Of a stretch of DNA of 64,000 nt, positions 1 through 9,145 are shown piece by piece. How positions within the stretch are numbered: the first letter of the stretch is position 1; each line of letters starts with the position of its first letter. The translations under genes and the position numbers were made by a program. The stretch comes from Anaerococcus rubeinfantis (GTDB lineage Bacteria > Bacillota > Clostridia > Tissierellales > Peptoniphilaceae). The notes under the pieces were generated by a model, which made no database searches, was not told the origin of the DNA, and saw nothing but the letters and a program-made list of their open reading frames with translations. The stretch spans positions 372,001 to 436,000 of the forward strand of contig NZ_LN913016.1 in the NCBI RefSeq assembly GCF_001487145.1, written 5' to 3'.

Positions 1-1
1 A

Positions 2-562
2 AATACACCAACTATTGCAGCCGTAGCAAAAAACGGAATTGAAGTTAAAGTTATTGCAAAAGTTACTGTAAGAGCAAATATAGAAAGACTTGTAGGAGGA
101 GCAGGAGAAGAAACAATTATAGCAAGAGTTGGAGAAGGAATTGTAACAACAGTTGGTTCATCTCACACTCATGCAGAAGTTTTAGAAAATCCAGATAATA
201 TTTCCCAAACAGTTTTGGAAAAGGGACTTGATTCAGGAACAGCCTTTGAAATTTTATCAATTGATATTGCAGATGTTGATGTAGGACGAAATGTTGGGGC
301 AGAATTACAAAGAGATCAAGCAGAAGCTGACAAAAATATTGCCCAAGCAAAGGCCGAAGAAAGACGTGCCCAAGCTATTGCCCTTGAACAAGAAAACAGG
401 GCGAAAGTTGTCGAAGCCCAATCAAAAGTACCACTTGCTATTGCCAAGGCACTTGAAAGCGGAAATCTTGGAGTTTTAGATTATTATAATATGAAAAATA
501 TCAACGCCGATACTCAAATGAGAAATAAAATATCAGAATCTGATAGTAGAGATGAATTTTAA
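2..562 (+). CDS. floA: Flotillin-like protein FloA (C-terminal part)
   Basis: This is the 3' part of floA; the start lies outside the window and the frame is open from base 2. FloA is a membrane-associated flotillin that scaffolds ordered membrane microdomains. The visible part has the end of the SPFH-like region ([19 protein letters not shown]), the family segment [21 protein letters not shown], and the long Ala/Glu-rich helix with [19 protein letters not shown] that drives oligomerisation. It ends in a short charged tail. The stop overlaps the ATG of the next gene by one base, so the two are probably cotranslated. The floA-phoH-ybeY neighbourhood is typical of Firmicutes. Identity is clear; only the missing N-terminus limits it. 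Confidence 0.93.
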   Translation, partial: NTPTIAAVAKNGIEVKVIAKVTVRANIERLVGGAGEETIIARVGEGIVTTVGSSHTHAEVLENPDNISQTVLEKGLDSGTAFEILSIDIADVDVGRNVGAELQRDQAEADKNIAQAKAEERRAQAIALEQENRAKVVEAQSKVPLAIAKALESGNLGVLDYYNMKNINADTQMRNKISESDSRDEF

Positions 563-999
563 TGGCAAAAGATAATTTCAGAACCAAGTTTTATAAATTT
601 ATTTACAAACTAGACAAAGAAAGTAATAAAGAAGAGGGAAAGGAAACTCCTGATTTTGATACTTGGTTAAAAAATATAGAAAAAAAAGAAAATAATAATC
701 TAAAAAAACCAAAAAACAAGATGGCTTTTGGAAAGGCTATGTCATATCTTGCAGATGACCCAAAAAAAAGTCATAAAAAATCTTACCAAAAAACTTATAA
801 GGGTATAGAAAGAGAAGATAGAAAGCTTGCCTACTATGATAAGTTAAAAAAAGAAAAATTAAGGGAAAATTCAAAAAAAATTTCCAAAAAAATTGAAAAT
901 AATTTTTCAGATGATGAAAAAATAAAATTAAATAAAAATGAATTAAAAAAGGCAATAATTTATTCAGAAATAATAGGAAAGCCAAAAGCGAAAAGATGA
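562..999 (+). CDS. Lysine-rich hypothetical protein
   Basis: I do not recognise this 145-residue protein. It is very basic and hydrophilic, with many KK and KN runs, no membrane segment and no visible catalytic motif. The ATG overlaps the floA stop by one base, and a hairpin terminator sits on its last codons, so it closes the floA transcript. Its basic, helix-prone make-up could suit nucleic-acid or membrane-surface binding, but that is a guess. Placement directly after floA suggests cotranscription rather than shared function. Confidence 0.75.
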   Translation: MAKDNFRTKFYKFIYKLDKESNKEEGKETPDFDTWLKNIEKKENNNLKKPKNKMAFGKAMSYLADDPKKSHKKSYQKTYKGIEREDRKLAYYDKLKKEKLRENSKKISKKIENNFSDDEKIKLNKNELKKAIIYSEIIGKPKAKR

Positions 1000-1020
1000 G
1001 TTTCTCATCTTTTTTCTTTT
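991..1020 (+). terminator. Intrinsic terminator after the floA transcript
   Basis: A 10-bp perfect stem AAAAGATGAG / CTCATCTTTT with a TTT loop (991-1013) is followed by a T-rich tail. It overlaps the end of the Lys-rich gene and separates it from phoH. Confidence 0.8.
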
Positions 1021-1060
1021 GCTATTAAGATGGTATAATAATCTCAAAGGAGTGATTAAA

Positions 1061-2038
1061 ATTAAGGAAATTTTAGAAATAAATAATACCGAATTAATTA
1101 TGGGTTTATTCGGTAATTTTGATAAAAATAGAAAATATATAGAAAATAGATTTGATGTAAAAATTAAAACTGAAAATGGAAATATAAGTTTGGTGGGAGA
1201 TGAAGTAAATTTACATCTAACAAAAAAACTTATAAATGAAATTATTGAAGTTATAAAAAAAGAGGGAAGTATTGACTTTCAAAAATTGAAATATTTCTCT
1301 GACTTACTTGTTCGTGAAAATAAGGAAATAGTAAAATCCACACTTGATCAAGTCATAGTTACAACTGCAAATGGAAAACCAATCAAACCAAAAACCTTGG
1401 GCCAAAAATCTTATGTGAGCATGATTGAAAATAATGATGTAGTTTTTGGGATTGGACCTGCCGGAACTGGAAAAACATATTTGGCAGTTGCCATGGCGAT
1501 AAGAGCTTTCAAAAATAATGAGGTAAATAGAATTATTCTTACAAGGCCTGCCGTTGAAGCGGGAGAAAGTTTAGGATTTTTGCCAGGAGATTTGCAAGAT
1601 AAGGTAGATCCATATTTAAGACCTCTCTACGATGCACTTTTTGAAATTTTTGGTTTTGAAACTTATCAAAATTTGGTCGAAAAAGGAGTAATCGAAGTTG
1701 CACCTCTTGCTTACATGAGAGGAAGAACTCTTGATAATTCTTTTGTAATTTTGGATGAAGCACAAAATACAACTTTTGAGCAAATGAAGATGTTTTTGAC
1801 AAGACTTGGCTACGGTTCAAAGGCGATTATAACTGGAGATATAACTCAAATTGACCTTCCTCGTGGAAAAAATTCAGGATTAAAATCTGCATCAAGAATT
1901 CTTAGAAATGTAAGAGGAATAGAATTTATGGAATTTACTGCAATTGATGTAGTAAGACATCCTTTAGTTCAAAGAATAATTGAAGCCTACGACAAGGCCG
2001 ATAAGGAAAAAGAAAAAAATGAATCTGATAATAAATAA
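1061..2038 (+). CDS. phoH: PhoH family P-loop ATPase
   Basis: PhoH-like cytoplasmic ATPase, linked in Firmicutes to RNA metabolism together with YbeY. It shows Walker A GIGPAGTGKTY, the family segment LTRPAVEAGESLGFLPGD, Walker B FVILDEAQNTT and the motif ITGDITQIDLPRG. No ATG lies near the only good Shine-Dalgarno site (AAAGGAG, 1046-1052). Family-like sequence (KEILEINNTELIMGLFGNF) begins at 1061, so the start is probably the ATT codon eight bases after that site. In-frame alternatives are TTG at 1019, upstream of the site, and ATG at 1100, which has none. The end overlaps ybeY by 20 bases, so the genes are coupled. Function is sure; the start is inferred. Confidence 0.9.
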   Translation: MKEILEINNTELIMGLFGNFDKNRKYIENRFDVKIKTENGNISLVGDEVNLHLTKKLINEIIEVIKKEGSIDFQKLKYFSDLLVRENKEIVKSTLDQVIVTTANGKPIKPKTLGQKSYVSMIENNDVVFGIGPAGTGKTYLAVAMAIRAFKNNEVNRIILTRPAVEAGESLGFLPGDLQDKVDPYLRPLYDALFEIFGFETYQNLVEKGVIEVAPLAYMRGRTLDNSFVILDEAQNTTFEQMKMFLTRLGYGSKAIITGDITQIDLPRGKNSGLKSASRILRNVRGIEFMEFTAIDVVRHPLVQRIIEAYDKADKEKEKNESDNK

Positions 2039-2483
2039 TGAAACAAAGAAAGATTTAAATCTTGAAAAAGATATTGAAAAAGTTATTTTAGAAGTTTTAA
2101 AACTTGAAAATGTTGATGAAAAAAAATGTGAAATTTCTCTTTCTTTTGTTGATGAAGAAAAAATAAGACAATTAAATAAAGATTTCAGATCAATTGATAG
2201 GGTGACTGATGTTTTATCTTTTCCAATTGAAGATTTTTTTAATGAAGATAGGAAAACTTTACTTGAAAAACCATATCTTATGCTTGGTGATGTTGTAATT
2301 TGCCTTGATGTTGCAAGAAAACAAGCAAAATACTTGGGACATTCTTTTGAAAGAGAAATAATGTATTTGACCTGCCATTCTATCCTTCATCTTTTGGGTT
2401 ATGATCATATTGAAGAAAATGACAAAAAAATTATGAGAGCTAAGGAAAAAGAAGTTATGAAAAATCTTGGAGTATTCAAATGA
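2019..2483 (+). CDS. ybeY: Endoribonuclease YbeY
   Basis: YbeY is a zinc-dependent endoribonuclease for 16S rRNA 3'-end maturation and ribosome quality control. The metal-binding signature HSILHLLGYDH (H-x3-H-x5-H) lies near the C-terminus and the family motif RSIDRVTDVLSFP lies in the middle. The start at 2019 (MNLIINNETKKD) overlaps the end of phoH by 20 bases; the frame is open further upstream but that part lies inside phoH. About 154 residues, a normal length. The phoH-ybeY pairing is conserved in many bacteria. The last four bases overlap the next gene. Confidence 0.95.
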   Translation: MNLIINNETKKDLNLEKDIEKVILEVLKLENVDEKKCEISLSFVDEEKIRQLNKDFRSIDRVTDVLSFPIEDFFNEDRKTLLEKPYLMLGDVVICLDVARKQAKYLGHSFEREIMYLTCHSILHLLGYDHIEENDKKIMRAKEKEVMKNLGVFK

Positions 2484-3298
2484 AAGATGAAAAACAATTA
2501 ATTGATCAAATAAAAGACCAAGTAAAAAAAGAATTGAAAGAAGAAAAGGAAAGGGAAGACCAAGCCCAAAAATATGTTCCTAGTGCAAAAAGTCCTGGAG
2601 AAAAATTCGTAAAAGGCTTTGACTATGCTTTTGAGGGCTTGGTTTTTGCAATAAATAATGAAAAAAACATGAAATTTCATATAATAACTTCTGTTCTTGT
2701 TCTTTTAGTTTCTTTGTTTTTAAATGTTTCAAGAGTTGAAATGATGTTTTTGGTTTTCTCGATTGCCTTTGTAATTTCTTGTGAACTTTTAAATACTTCC
2801 TTGGAACAAGCGGTAAATCTTGGTGGAGGAGGCAAAAAATCAAAAGAAGCTAAAGCCAGCAAGGACTTGTCTGCAGCTGCAACTTTTGTTTCAGCCTTAA
2901 ATACAATTTTTATTGCTTATTTGGTATTTTTTGATAAGGTTGCAAATTTTTCCTCATCAGTTGTTTTAAGAATTTCCAGAAAACCGTCCCACCTTGCCCT
3001 TATTACAGTTTCAATCGTAATTATTTTAACCATATTTTTAAAGGGGATTTTTTATAAGGGACACGGAACAGCTTTTCATGGAGGATTTGTTTCAGGTCAC
3101 ACATCAATAGCATTTTGCCTTGCAACAATTGGATCTATGAGAATAGATGAAGGTTTTTTGATTTTTGTATTTTATGGACTTGCTGTTATAGTTGCAGAAA
3201 GTCGTTTCGAAGCAAATATACATTCCCTCCCAGAAATTATTAGGGGAGCAATTTTGGGAACAGCTGTAGCACTTTTAATATTTGGAGTTTTTTCATGA
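2480..3298 (+). CDS. Fused diacylglycerol/undecaprenol kinase (DgkA) and PAP2-family phosphatase
   Basis: A 272-residue membrane protein with two enzyme domains. After a charged N-terminal stretch (about 40 residues) comes a DgkA domain with GFDYAFEGLVFAI, three hydrophobic helices and the signature CELLNTSLEQAVNL. The residue usually Asp at the end of that signature is Asn here. From about residue 165 a PAP2-type lipid phosphatase follows, with FVSGHTSIAF and ESRFEANIHSLPEII as its phosphatase motifs. DgkA domains phosphorylate undecaprenol or diacylglycerol and PAP2 domains remove phosphate, so both halves act on lipid-linked intermediates. Four-base overlaps with ybeY and cdd place it within the operon. 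Confidence 0.88.
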   Translation: MKDEKQLIDQIKDQVKKELKEEKEREDQAQKYVPSAKSPGEKFVKGFDYAFEGLVFAINNEKNMKFHIITSVLVLLVSLFLNVSRVEMMFLVFSIAFVISCELLNTSLEQAVNLGGGGKKSKEAKASKDLSAAATFVSALNTIFIAYLVFFDKVANFSSSVVLRISRKPSHLALITVSIVIILTIFLKGIFYKGHGTAFHGGFVSGHTSIAFCLATIGSMRIDEGFLIFVFYGLAVIVAESRFEANIHSLPEIIRGAILGTAVALLIFGVFS

Positions 3299-3699
3299 AA
3301 AAAGATTTAAAAGAATTAATAAAACTAGCCATAGAAAATAAAAAAAATTCCTATTCACCTTATTCAAATTTTAGGGTATCAAGCGTGGTTTTAACAAAAA
3401 AAGGAAATATTTACAAGGGAGTAAATATTGAAAATGCAGCTTATTCTGTAACACTTTGTGCAGAAAGATCTGCCCTATCATCAGCAATAAGTGCTGGAGA
3501 TAGAGAAATTGACACAATAGTAATTACAGGTGATAGCACAATGACCTATCCTTGTGGAGTTTGCAGACAATTTATGGCAGAATTTTTAGATTCAGAATCA
3601 AAAATTGTAATAGCAAATTCAGTAAATAATTACAAGATATATGGACTTGATGACATTCTTCCATATAACTTTTCAAAAAAAGATTTGGAGGAGAAATGA
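3295..3699 (+). CDS. cdd: Cytidine deaminase
   Basis: Zinc-dependent cytidine deaminase, converting cytidine and deoxycytidine to uridine forms for pyrimidine salvage. The zinc and catalytic motifs are clear: C-A-E in TLCAERSALSSAI (about residue 52) and PCGVCRQ (about residue 86). The start SYSPYSNFRVSSVV segment is the usual substrate-binding region. It is 134 residues, the length of the short tetrameric enzymes. It overlaps dgkA and era by four bases each, as in the Firmicutes dgkA-cdd-era cluster. Confidence 0.96.
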   Translation: MKKDLKELIKLAIENKKNSYSPYSNFRVSSVVLTKKGNIYKGVNIENAAYSVTLCAERSALSSAISAGDREIDTIVITGDSTMTYPCGVCRQFMAEFLDSESKIVIANSVNNYKIYGLDDILPYNFSKKDLEEK

Positions 3700-4577
3700 A
3701 ATCAGGATTTGTATCGGTAGTAGGAAGGGCGAATGTAGGAAAATCTACATTGATGGAAAAAATTTTAGGAGAAAAAATTTCAATAATTTCAAACAAGCCC
3801 CAAACCACAAGAGATGAAATAAAAATAATATATAACGACGAAAATTCACAAATAATTTTTCTTGACACACCAGGTATCCAAACACCAAGAAATAAACTTC
3901 AAGAACATCTTTTGGAAGTTTCAGAAGATAGCCTCAAAGATTCAGATTTGGTGACATTTATAGTAGATAATTCCCTTAAAATAGGAAGGCTTGATAAGAT
4001 GATTTTGGAAATTTTAGAAAAAGTAAAGGTTCCAAAAATTCTTCTTATAAACAAATGCGACCTTTTAGAAGAAGGAGAAATTGATCAAATAAAAAAAACC
4101 TACATAGGCTTGAATACTTTTGATTACATAATTCCAATTTCAGCTTTAAACGATGAAAATATTGGAAAATATATTGAAACAGTAAAGGAAATTTTGCCAG
4201 AAGGGCCACTTTACTATCCATCAGATATGATAACTGACAAAAACGAAAGATTTATCGTATCAGAAATTATCAGGGAAAAAGCTTTGAAAAATTTATCAAA
4301 TGAAATTCCCCATGGAATTTTTGTAAGAATAGATGAATTCAAAAAAAGAGATGGCAAAAATTTATACGATATATATGCAAGTCTTATTTTGGAAAGGCCA
4401 AGTCACAAGGAAATTGTAATAGGAAAAAACGGTAGTAAAATCAAAAAAATCGGCATGGAAGCAAGAAAAGAAATCGAAGTTTTTATGGATAGCAAAATAA
4501 ATTTGAAATTGTGGGTTAAGGTCGAAAAAGACTGGCGTAAAAAACAAAAATTGGTGAACAGGTTTGGTTACAAATGA
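3696..4577 (+). CDS. era: GTPase Era
   Basis: Era is an essential GTPase that binds 16S rRNA near its 3' end and helps 30S assembly. The GTPase domain has G1 GRANVGKST, switch region KPQTTRDEI, G3 DTPG and G4 NKCD. A C-terminal KH RNA-binding domain includes IVIGKNGSKIKKIG. It is 293 residues, a usual length. The stop is TGA, showing that TGA terminates translation in this genome. recO starts within its last 14 bases. Confidence 0.97.
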   Translation: MKSGFVSVVGRANVGKSTLMEKILGEKISIISNKPQTTRDEIKIIYNDENSQIIFLDTPGIQTPRNKLQEHLLEVSEDSLKDSDLVTFIVDNSLKIGRLDKMILEILEKVKVPKILLINKCDLLEEGEIDQIKKTYIGLNTFDYIIPISALNDENIGKYIETVKEILPEGPLYYPSDMITDKNERFIVSEIIREKALKNLSNEIPHGIFVRIDEFKKRDGKNLYDIYASLILERPSHKEIVIGKNGSKIKKIGMEARKEIEVFMDSKINLKLWVKVEKDWRKKQKLVNRFGYK

Positions 4578-5322
4578 TAATTCAAATGTAGAAGGTTTCG
4601 TTTTAAGGGAATTTTCTTACAGAGAATCAAGTAAAATCATAGAAGTTTTTACAAAAGATATGGGAAAAATTTCCATAATTGCCAAGGGAGTTTTAAATAA
4701 AAAAAATCCTAATCTTTCTTCAACCCAAAGATTTGTCAAAGCATCATACAATCTTTATAAGTCTGGAGAAAAATTTTTTGGAATAAGAGATGCGTCATTA
4801 TTAAAATCTTATTCGAAATCAAACAAAAATTTTGATATAATAGTATACAAATCGGCAATTTGTGATTTATTGCTGAGAACAATTGATTTTGACCAAAAAG
4901 ATTTTGTCTATAATTTAATGGACAAGACTTTTGATAGCTTTGAAAAAGCAAGCGAAAATTATTTTAATATTTTCCTTTGCTTTTTATTAAAGTACATATC
5001 TTTTTCGGGTTTTAAACCAAATTTAAAAGAATGTTCCTTGTGCGGATTAAAAATTAATCCTAATGATGCTTATTTTTCTGTAAAAGATGGGGGAATGGTT
5101 GATTCATCTTGCAAGAAAATAAAAAAGGATATAGTATATCTTACAAGAGATGAGTATTTGTATATTTTAAAATTAATCTATACTCCAACCGACCAGGTTT
5201 CAAAAATTAATTTGAAAATTGAAAAGAAAAAGATGATAAATTTGGTAACAAGCTATGTATTAGAATGTTTAGAAATTAAAAGATTTAGCTCACTTGATTG
5301 GGTAATAAATTTAGTCAAATAA
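4564..5322 (+). CDS. recO: DNA repair protein RecO
   Basis: RecO loads RecA onto SSB-coated single-stranded DNA with RecR in recombinational repair. The N-terminal OB-fold region (GFVLREFSYRESSKIIEVFT) and the zinc-finger cysteines (CSLCGLKINPNDAYFS, later CKK) are recognisable. It is 252 residues, normal for Firmicutes. The start is taken as TTG at 4564, overlapping the era stop region, because no in-frame ATG lies near. The era-recO-glyQ order is conserved in Firmicutes. Confidence 0.93.
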   Translation: MVTNDNSNVEGFVLREFSYRESSKIIEVFTKDMGKISIIAKGVLNKKNPNLSSTQRFVKASYNLYKSGEKFFGIRDASLLKSYSKSNKNFDIIVYKSAICDLLLRTIDFDQKDFVYNLMDKTFDSFEKASENYFNIFLCFLLKYISFSGFKPNLKECSLCGLKINPNDAYFSVKDGGMVDSSCKKIKKDIVYLTRDEYLYILKLIYTPTDQVSKINLKIEKKKMINLVTSYVLECLEIKRFSSLDWVINLVK

Positions 5323-5334
5323 TTAGGAGAGAAA

Positions 5335-6210
5335 ATGTATTTTGAAGATTTAATGCTAAAATTAATAAAATATTGGGAAGAACAAGGTGCATCAATTATG
5401 CTTCCTTATGACTCAGAAAAAGGAGCAGGAACAATGAATCCTCATACTTTTTTGAGATCTTTGGGAAAAGAGCCTTGGAAAGTTGTTTATGTAGAACCAT
5501 CAAGAAGACCAGCTGATGGTAGGTATGGAGAAAATCCTAACAGATTATACCAACATCATCAACTACAAGTTTTACTAAAACCAACTCCAGAAAATATCCA
5601 AGATTTATATTTAAAAAGTCTTGAGGTAATTGGAATTAATCCAAAAGAACACGACATAAGATTTGTAGAAGACAATTGGCAATCACCAACTCTTGGAGCT
5701 TGGGGACTTGGCTGGGAAGTTTGGCTTGATGGAATGGAAATAACCCAATTTACTTATTTCCAACAAGTTGGCGGAATAAACTGCGAGCTTGAAAGTGGAG
5801 AAATAACCATGGGTCTTGAAAGAGTTTGTATGTATTTACAAAATGTAGATAATGTTTTTGATATAGAGTGGTCAAAAGATTTGAAATATTCAGATGTTTT
5901 CAAATTACCAGAATATGAAAATTCAAAGTATTCATTTGAAGATGCTGATAGTGAAGTTTTGGAACAATTATTTGAAATTTATGAAAAGGAAGCAAATAGA
6001 TTAATTGACAAGGGACTTGTTTATCCAGCTTACGATAATGTTTTAAAATCATCCCACACTTTCAACACATTAGATGCCATGGGAGCAATTTCAGCATCAG
6101 AAAGAAGTCACTATATTAAAAGAGTAAGAGATATTTCTAGTAAGGTTGCAAAAGCATATATAGAAAAAAGAGAAGAACTAGGATATCCACTTTTAAGAAA
6201 GGATAAGTAA
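5335..6210 (+). CDS. glyQ: Glycine-tRNA ligase alpha subunit
   Basis: Alpha subunit of the tetrameric bacterial glycyl-tRNA synthetase, carrying the class II catalytic core that activates glycine. Family landmarks are [21 protein letters not shown], the segment [22 protein letters not shown] and [10 protein letters not shown] (class II motif 3). At 291 residues it is a standard length. The last base is shared with the start of glyS (TAATG), so the subunits are translationally coupled. The Shine-Dalgarno is AGGAGA before 5335. Confidence 0.97.
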   Translation: MYFEDLMLKLIKYWEEQGASIMLPYDSEKGAGTMNPHTFLRSLGKEPWKVVYVEPSRRPADGRYGENPNRLYQHHQLQVLLKPTPENIQDLYLKSLEVIGINPKEHDIRFVEDNWQSPTLGAWGLGWEVWLDGMEITQFTYFQQVGGINCELESGEITMGLERVCMYLQNVDNVFDIEWSKDLKYSDVFKLPEYENSKYSFEDADSEVLEQLFEIYEKEANRLIDKGLVYPAYDNVLKSSHTFNTLDAMGAISASERSHYIKRVRDISSKVAKAYIEKREELGYPLLRKDK

Positions 6211-8279
6211 TGAGCAAATATTTATTAGAAATAGGAGTTGAAGAATTCCCTTCAGCTTATATAAATTCAACAAAAAACCAGCTTGAAGAAAAATTTAAAA
6301 AGTTAATTGAAGAAAATAAGTTAAGCTTAGAAGAAATAAAAGTAGAATCAACTCCAAGAAGATTTGCAATTTTACTTGATGGACTAAGTGAAAACATATC
6401 AGATGAGCTTATAAGCGTAAAAGGACCTTCCAAAAAAATCGCCTATGACCAAGAAGGAAATCCATCAAAGGCACTTTTAGGATTTTTGCGAGGACAAAAA
6501 GCTGAAGTATCTGATGTAATAATCAAAGATTTTAAGGGCGAAGAATATATTTATGTAGAAAAAAAAGAAGAGAGCCCATCAATAAAAGAAGTTTTACAAA
6601 AAAACGTATATGAACTTGTAAAATCATTAAATTTTCCAAGATCTATGAGATGGGGAGGAAAATCAATTAGATTTGCAAGACCAATCAGATATTTCTTATC
6701 CCTTTTAGATGATGAAATTTTAGAATTTGAAGCTGAAGGAATAAAAGTTTCAAATACAACAAAGGGTCACAGGGTTTTAGGAAAAAGTGAAATAATAGTA
6801 GATAAAATTGATTCCTACTTAGATCTTTTGAGAGAAAATTATGTAATTTTATCCTATAAAGAAAGAAGAGAAATAATTTTAAGAGGCCTAAATCGCTATG
6901 CCAAAGAAATCGGCGGACAATTCTTAAAAGATGAAGACTTGCTTGAAGAAGTTATAAATATAGTAGAATATCCTACAGTTTTGTTGGGTGAGCTTGATCA
7001 CGAATATTTAAAATTACCAAAAGAAGTAATAATAACTCCAATGAAAGATCACCAAAGATATTTTCCAATTGTAGATGATCATGAAAATCTTATGCCATAT
7101 TTCTTGTTGGTAAGAAATGGTGACGATTATGCCAAAGAAAATGTAATAAATGGAAATAAAAAAGTTCTTACAGCAAGACTTGAAGATGCAAAATTTTTCT
7201 ATGATATAGATAATAATAAAAAGCTAGAAGAATATGTAGAAGAGCTAAAAAGACTTACATTTTTTGAAGGACTTGGTTCGGTTTATCAAAAAACTGAAAG
7301 ACTTATATCTCTTTCCAAAAATTATCTTGAGGAATTCAAACTTGGTGAAGACGTATCAGATAATTTATTAAGAGCAGCCTATCTTTCAAAAGCTGACCTT
7401 GTAACAAAAATGGTTATTGAATTTACAGAACTTCAAGGAACTATGGGAAGAATTTATGCCAAAAATTCTGGAGAAAACAGTCAAGTTGCAAATGCAATCG
7501 AAGAAGCTTATAAGCCAAGAAGCTCAGAGGATTCTTTGCCAAAATCAGTAGCAGGAATAGTTCTTTCAATAGCAGATAAAATCGATACAATCACAGGTTT
7601 ATACATAATTGAAAATTATGTAACAGGAAGCCAAGATCCATTTGGACTTAGAAGATCAGCAATTGGTATTATAAATATTCTTGCAGATAATAAAATTAAT
7701 GTTGATTTAAAAGATTTGATCAAAGATTCCTTATTTGTTTACACAGAAAAAAATGAAATTTCCTTTGATTATGATAAAACTCTAGAAAAAATCACAGAAT
7801 TTTTCATAGATAGACTTAAAAATATGATGATTGATAAGGGATACAGATATGATTTAGTAAATGCAGTTCTTTCTACTGGAGAAACAAACATCTTATCAGT
7901 TATAGAAAAAGTAAAAACTTTGGAAGAATTTGTTGAAAAAGAAAATAGTGAAGAAATTCTAAATTATTTCACAAGAATTAATAATTTCACCAAAGATTTT
8001 GAAAGTGTAGATGTTGATGTAGAAAAATTAGACCAAGGCCTAGAAAAAGAATACTATGATGCGATAGAAGGGCTAGATTGTGAAAAATATTTAAGTCAAA
8101 AATTGTATGAAAAGGCCCTTGACGAAATTGCATCAACAAGACAAATTGGTAATGAATATCTAGATAACACAATGATAATGGTTGAAGATGAAGAAATTAA
8201 AAATAATAGGTTGGCCTTATTAAATAAACTAGCTAAAAATATTTCTAGAATATTTAATATAAAAGATTTAGTTAAATAG
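6210..8279 (+). CDS. glyS: Glycine-tRNA ligase beta subunit
   Basis: Beta subunit of tetrameric glycyl-tRNA synthetase, involved in tRNA binding and needed for charging. The N-terminus LLEIGVEEFPSAYI is diagnostic, followed by STPRRFAILLDGL, RFARPIRYF, VIITPMKDHQRYFP and the HD-like region with GTMGRIYAKNSGE. The C-terminal DALR-like anticodon part is present. It is 689 residues, complete for the family. It is coupled to glyQ by one overlapping base; ppsR follows after eight bases. Confidence 0.97.
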   Translation: MSKYLLEIGVEEFPSAYINSTKNQLEEKFKKLIEENKLSLEEIKVESTPRRFAILLDGLSENISDELISVKGPSKKIAYDQEGNPSKALLGFLRGQKAEVSDVIIKDFKGEEYIYVEKKEESPSIKEVLQKNVYELVKSLNFPRSMRWGGKSIRFARPIRYFLSLLDDEILEFEAEGIKVSNTTKGHRVLGKSEIIVDKIDSYLDLLRENYVILSYKERREIILRGLNRYAKEIGGQFLKDEDLLEEVINIVEYPTVLLGELDHEYLKLPKEVIITPMKDHQRYFPIVDDHENLMPYFLLVRNGDDYAKENVINGNKKVLTARLEDAKFFYDIDNNKKLEEYVEELKRLTFFEGLGSVYQKTERLISLSKNYLEEFKLGEDVSDNLLRAAYLSKADLVTKMVIEFTELQGTMGRIYAKNSGENSQVANAIEEAYKPRSSEDSLPKSVAGIVLSIADKIDTITGLYIIENYVTGSQDPFGLRRSAIGIINILADNKINVDLKDLIKDSLFVYTEKNEISFDYDKTLEKITEFFIDRLKNMMIDKGYRYDLVNAVLSTGETNILSVIEKVKTLEEFVEKENSEEILNYFTRINNFTKDFESVDVDVEKLDQGLEKEYYDAIEGLDCEKYLSQKLYEKALDEIASTRQIGNEYLDNTMIMVEDEEIKNNRLALLNKLAKNISRIFNIKDLVK

Positions 8280-8287
8280 GAGATAAT

Positions 8288-9100
8288 ATGGCTTGTGATG
8301 TTTTGAATGTTTATATAATCAGTGATTCTACTGGAGCAACAGCTGAAACATTCGCAAAATCAGTAGTTACTCATTTTCCAAATGTAGAATTTGATGTTAA
8401 GAGAAAATTTAATATAGATAGCGAAGAAAAAATCAACAAAATTGTTGAGAAAATTCCAAAAGATTCAATAATAATCCAAACTATAGCCGAGAAAAAACTC
8501 GAAGAATATTTGATACAAAAAGCTCAAGAAGAAAATATCAAGGTTATAGATATATTGGGACCTGCACTTTCACTTTTTGAACAAGTTACAGGACAAAAGG
8601 CCCTAAGAGAGAAAAAACTCACAAGAAAATTATCAAAAGATTACTTTTCTATGATCGAGTCCATTGAATTTGCTGTAAAATATGATGATGGAAAAGATCC
8701 AAGAGGAATAAAAGAGGCAGATATATTGTTACTTGGAGTTTCAAGAACATCAAAAACCCCAGTAACTATGCTTCTTGCAACTAAGGACTACAAGGTGTTT
8801 AATCTTCCTTTGGTTCCAGAAATTAGACTACCAGAAGAAGTTTTTGAAATTGATCCAAAAAGAATCATAGGCCTTACCATAGATCCTGATAAATTATCAA
8901 AAATTAGAGAAGACAGGTCAAAAGGTCTTGGCTTAAAATCAAAAAGCGAATATTTTGATAAGGAGAGGATCAACAGAGAATTAGAATATGCAAAAGGTGT
9001 ATTTGAAGATTTAGATTGTAAAGTTTTTGATGTATCATTAAATACAATTGAACAAACAGCAACTGATGTGCTAGAATATTACAAAAAGAATTTTTCTTAA
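8288..9100 (+). CDS. ppsR: Pyruvate, phosphate dikinase regulatory protein
   Basis: Bifunctional kinase/pyrophosphorylase (former DUF299) that inactivates or reactivates pyruvate phosphate dikinase by ADP-dependent threonine phosphorylation. The start VYIISDSTGATAETFAKS and the P-loop-like GVSRTSKTPVTMLLA (about residue 150) are hallmarks. It is 270 residues, typical. It lies eight bases after glyS with an AGGAG site and ends at a strong terminator, so it is the last gene of the recO-glyQS transcript. Its PPDK target is not in the window. Confidence 0.94.
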   Translation: MACDVLNVYIISDSTGATAETFAKSVVTHFPNVEFDVKRKFNIDSEEKINKIVEKIPKDSIIIQTIAEKKLEEYLIQKAQEENIKVIDILGPALSLFEQVTGQKALREKKLTRKLSKDYFSMIESIEFAVKYDDGKDPRGIKEADILLLGVSRTSKTPVTMLLATKDYKVFNLPLVPEIRLPEEVFEIDPKRIIGLTIDPDKLSKIREDRSKGLGLKSKSEYFDKERINRELEYAKGVFEDLDCKVFDVSLNTIEQTATDVLEYYKKNFS

Positions 9101-9130
9101 AAAATATGCTGCCTTTGCAGCTTATTTTTT
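9099..9130 (+). terminator. Intrinsic terminator after ppsR
   Basis: A stem AAAAAATATGCTGC / GCAGCTTATTTTTT (9099-9112 and 9117-9130) with a CTTT loop runs straight into Ts. It closes the long phoH-ppsR operon. Confidence 0.88.
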
Positions 9131-9145
9131 ATGTGAGGGAGGCTT

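Noticed and set aside
1034-1039. TATAAT as a phoH promoter
   Set aside because: A good -10, but no -35 at 16-18 bases; only TTTTTC is present. A promoter here is plausible but not supported.
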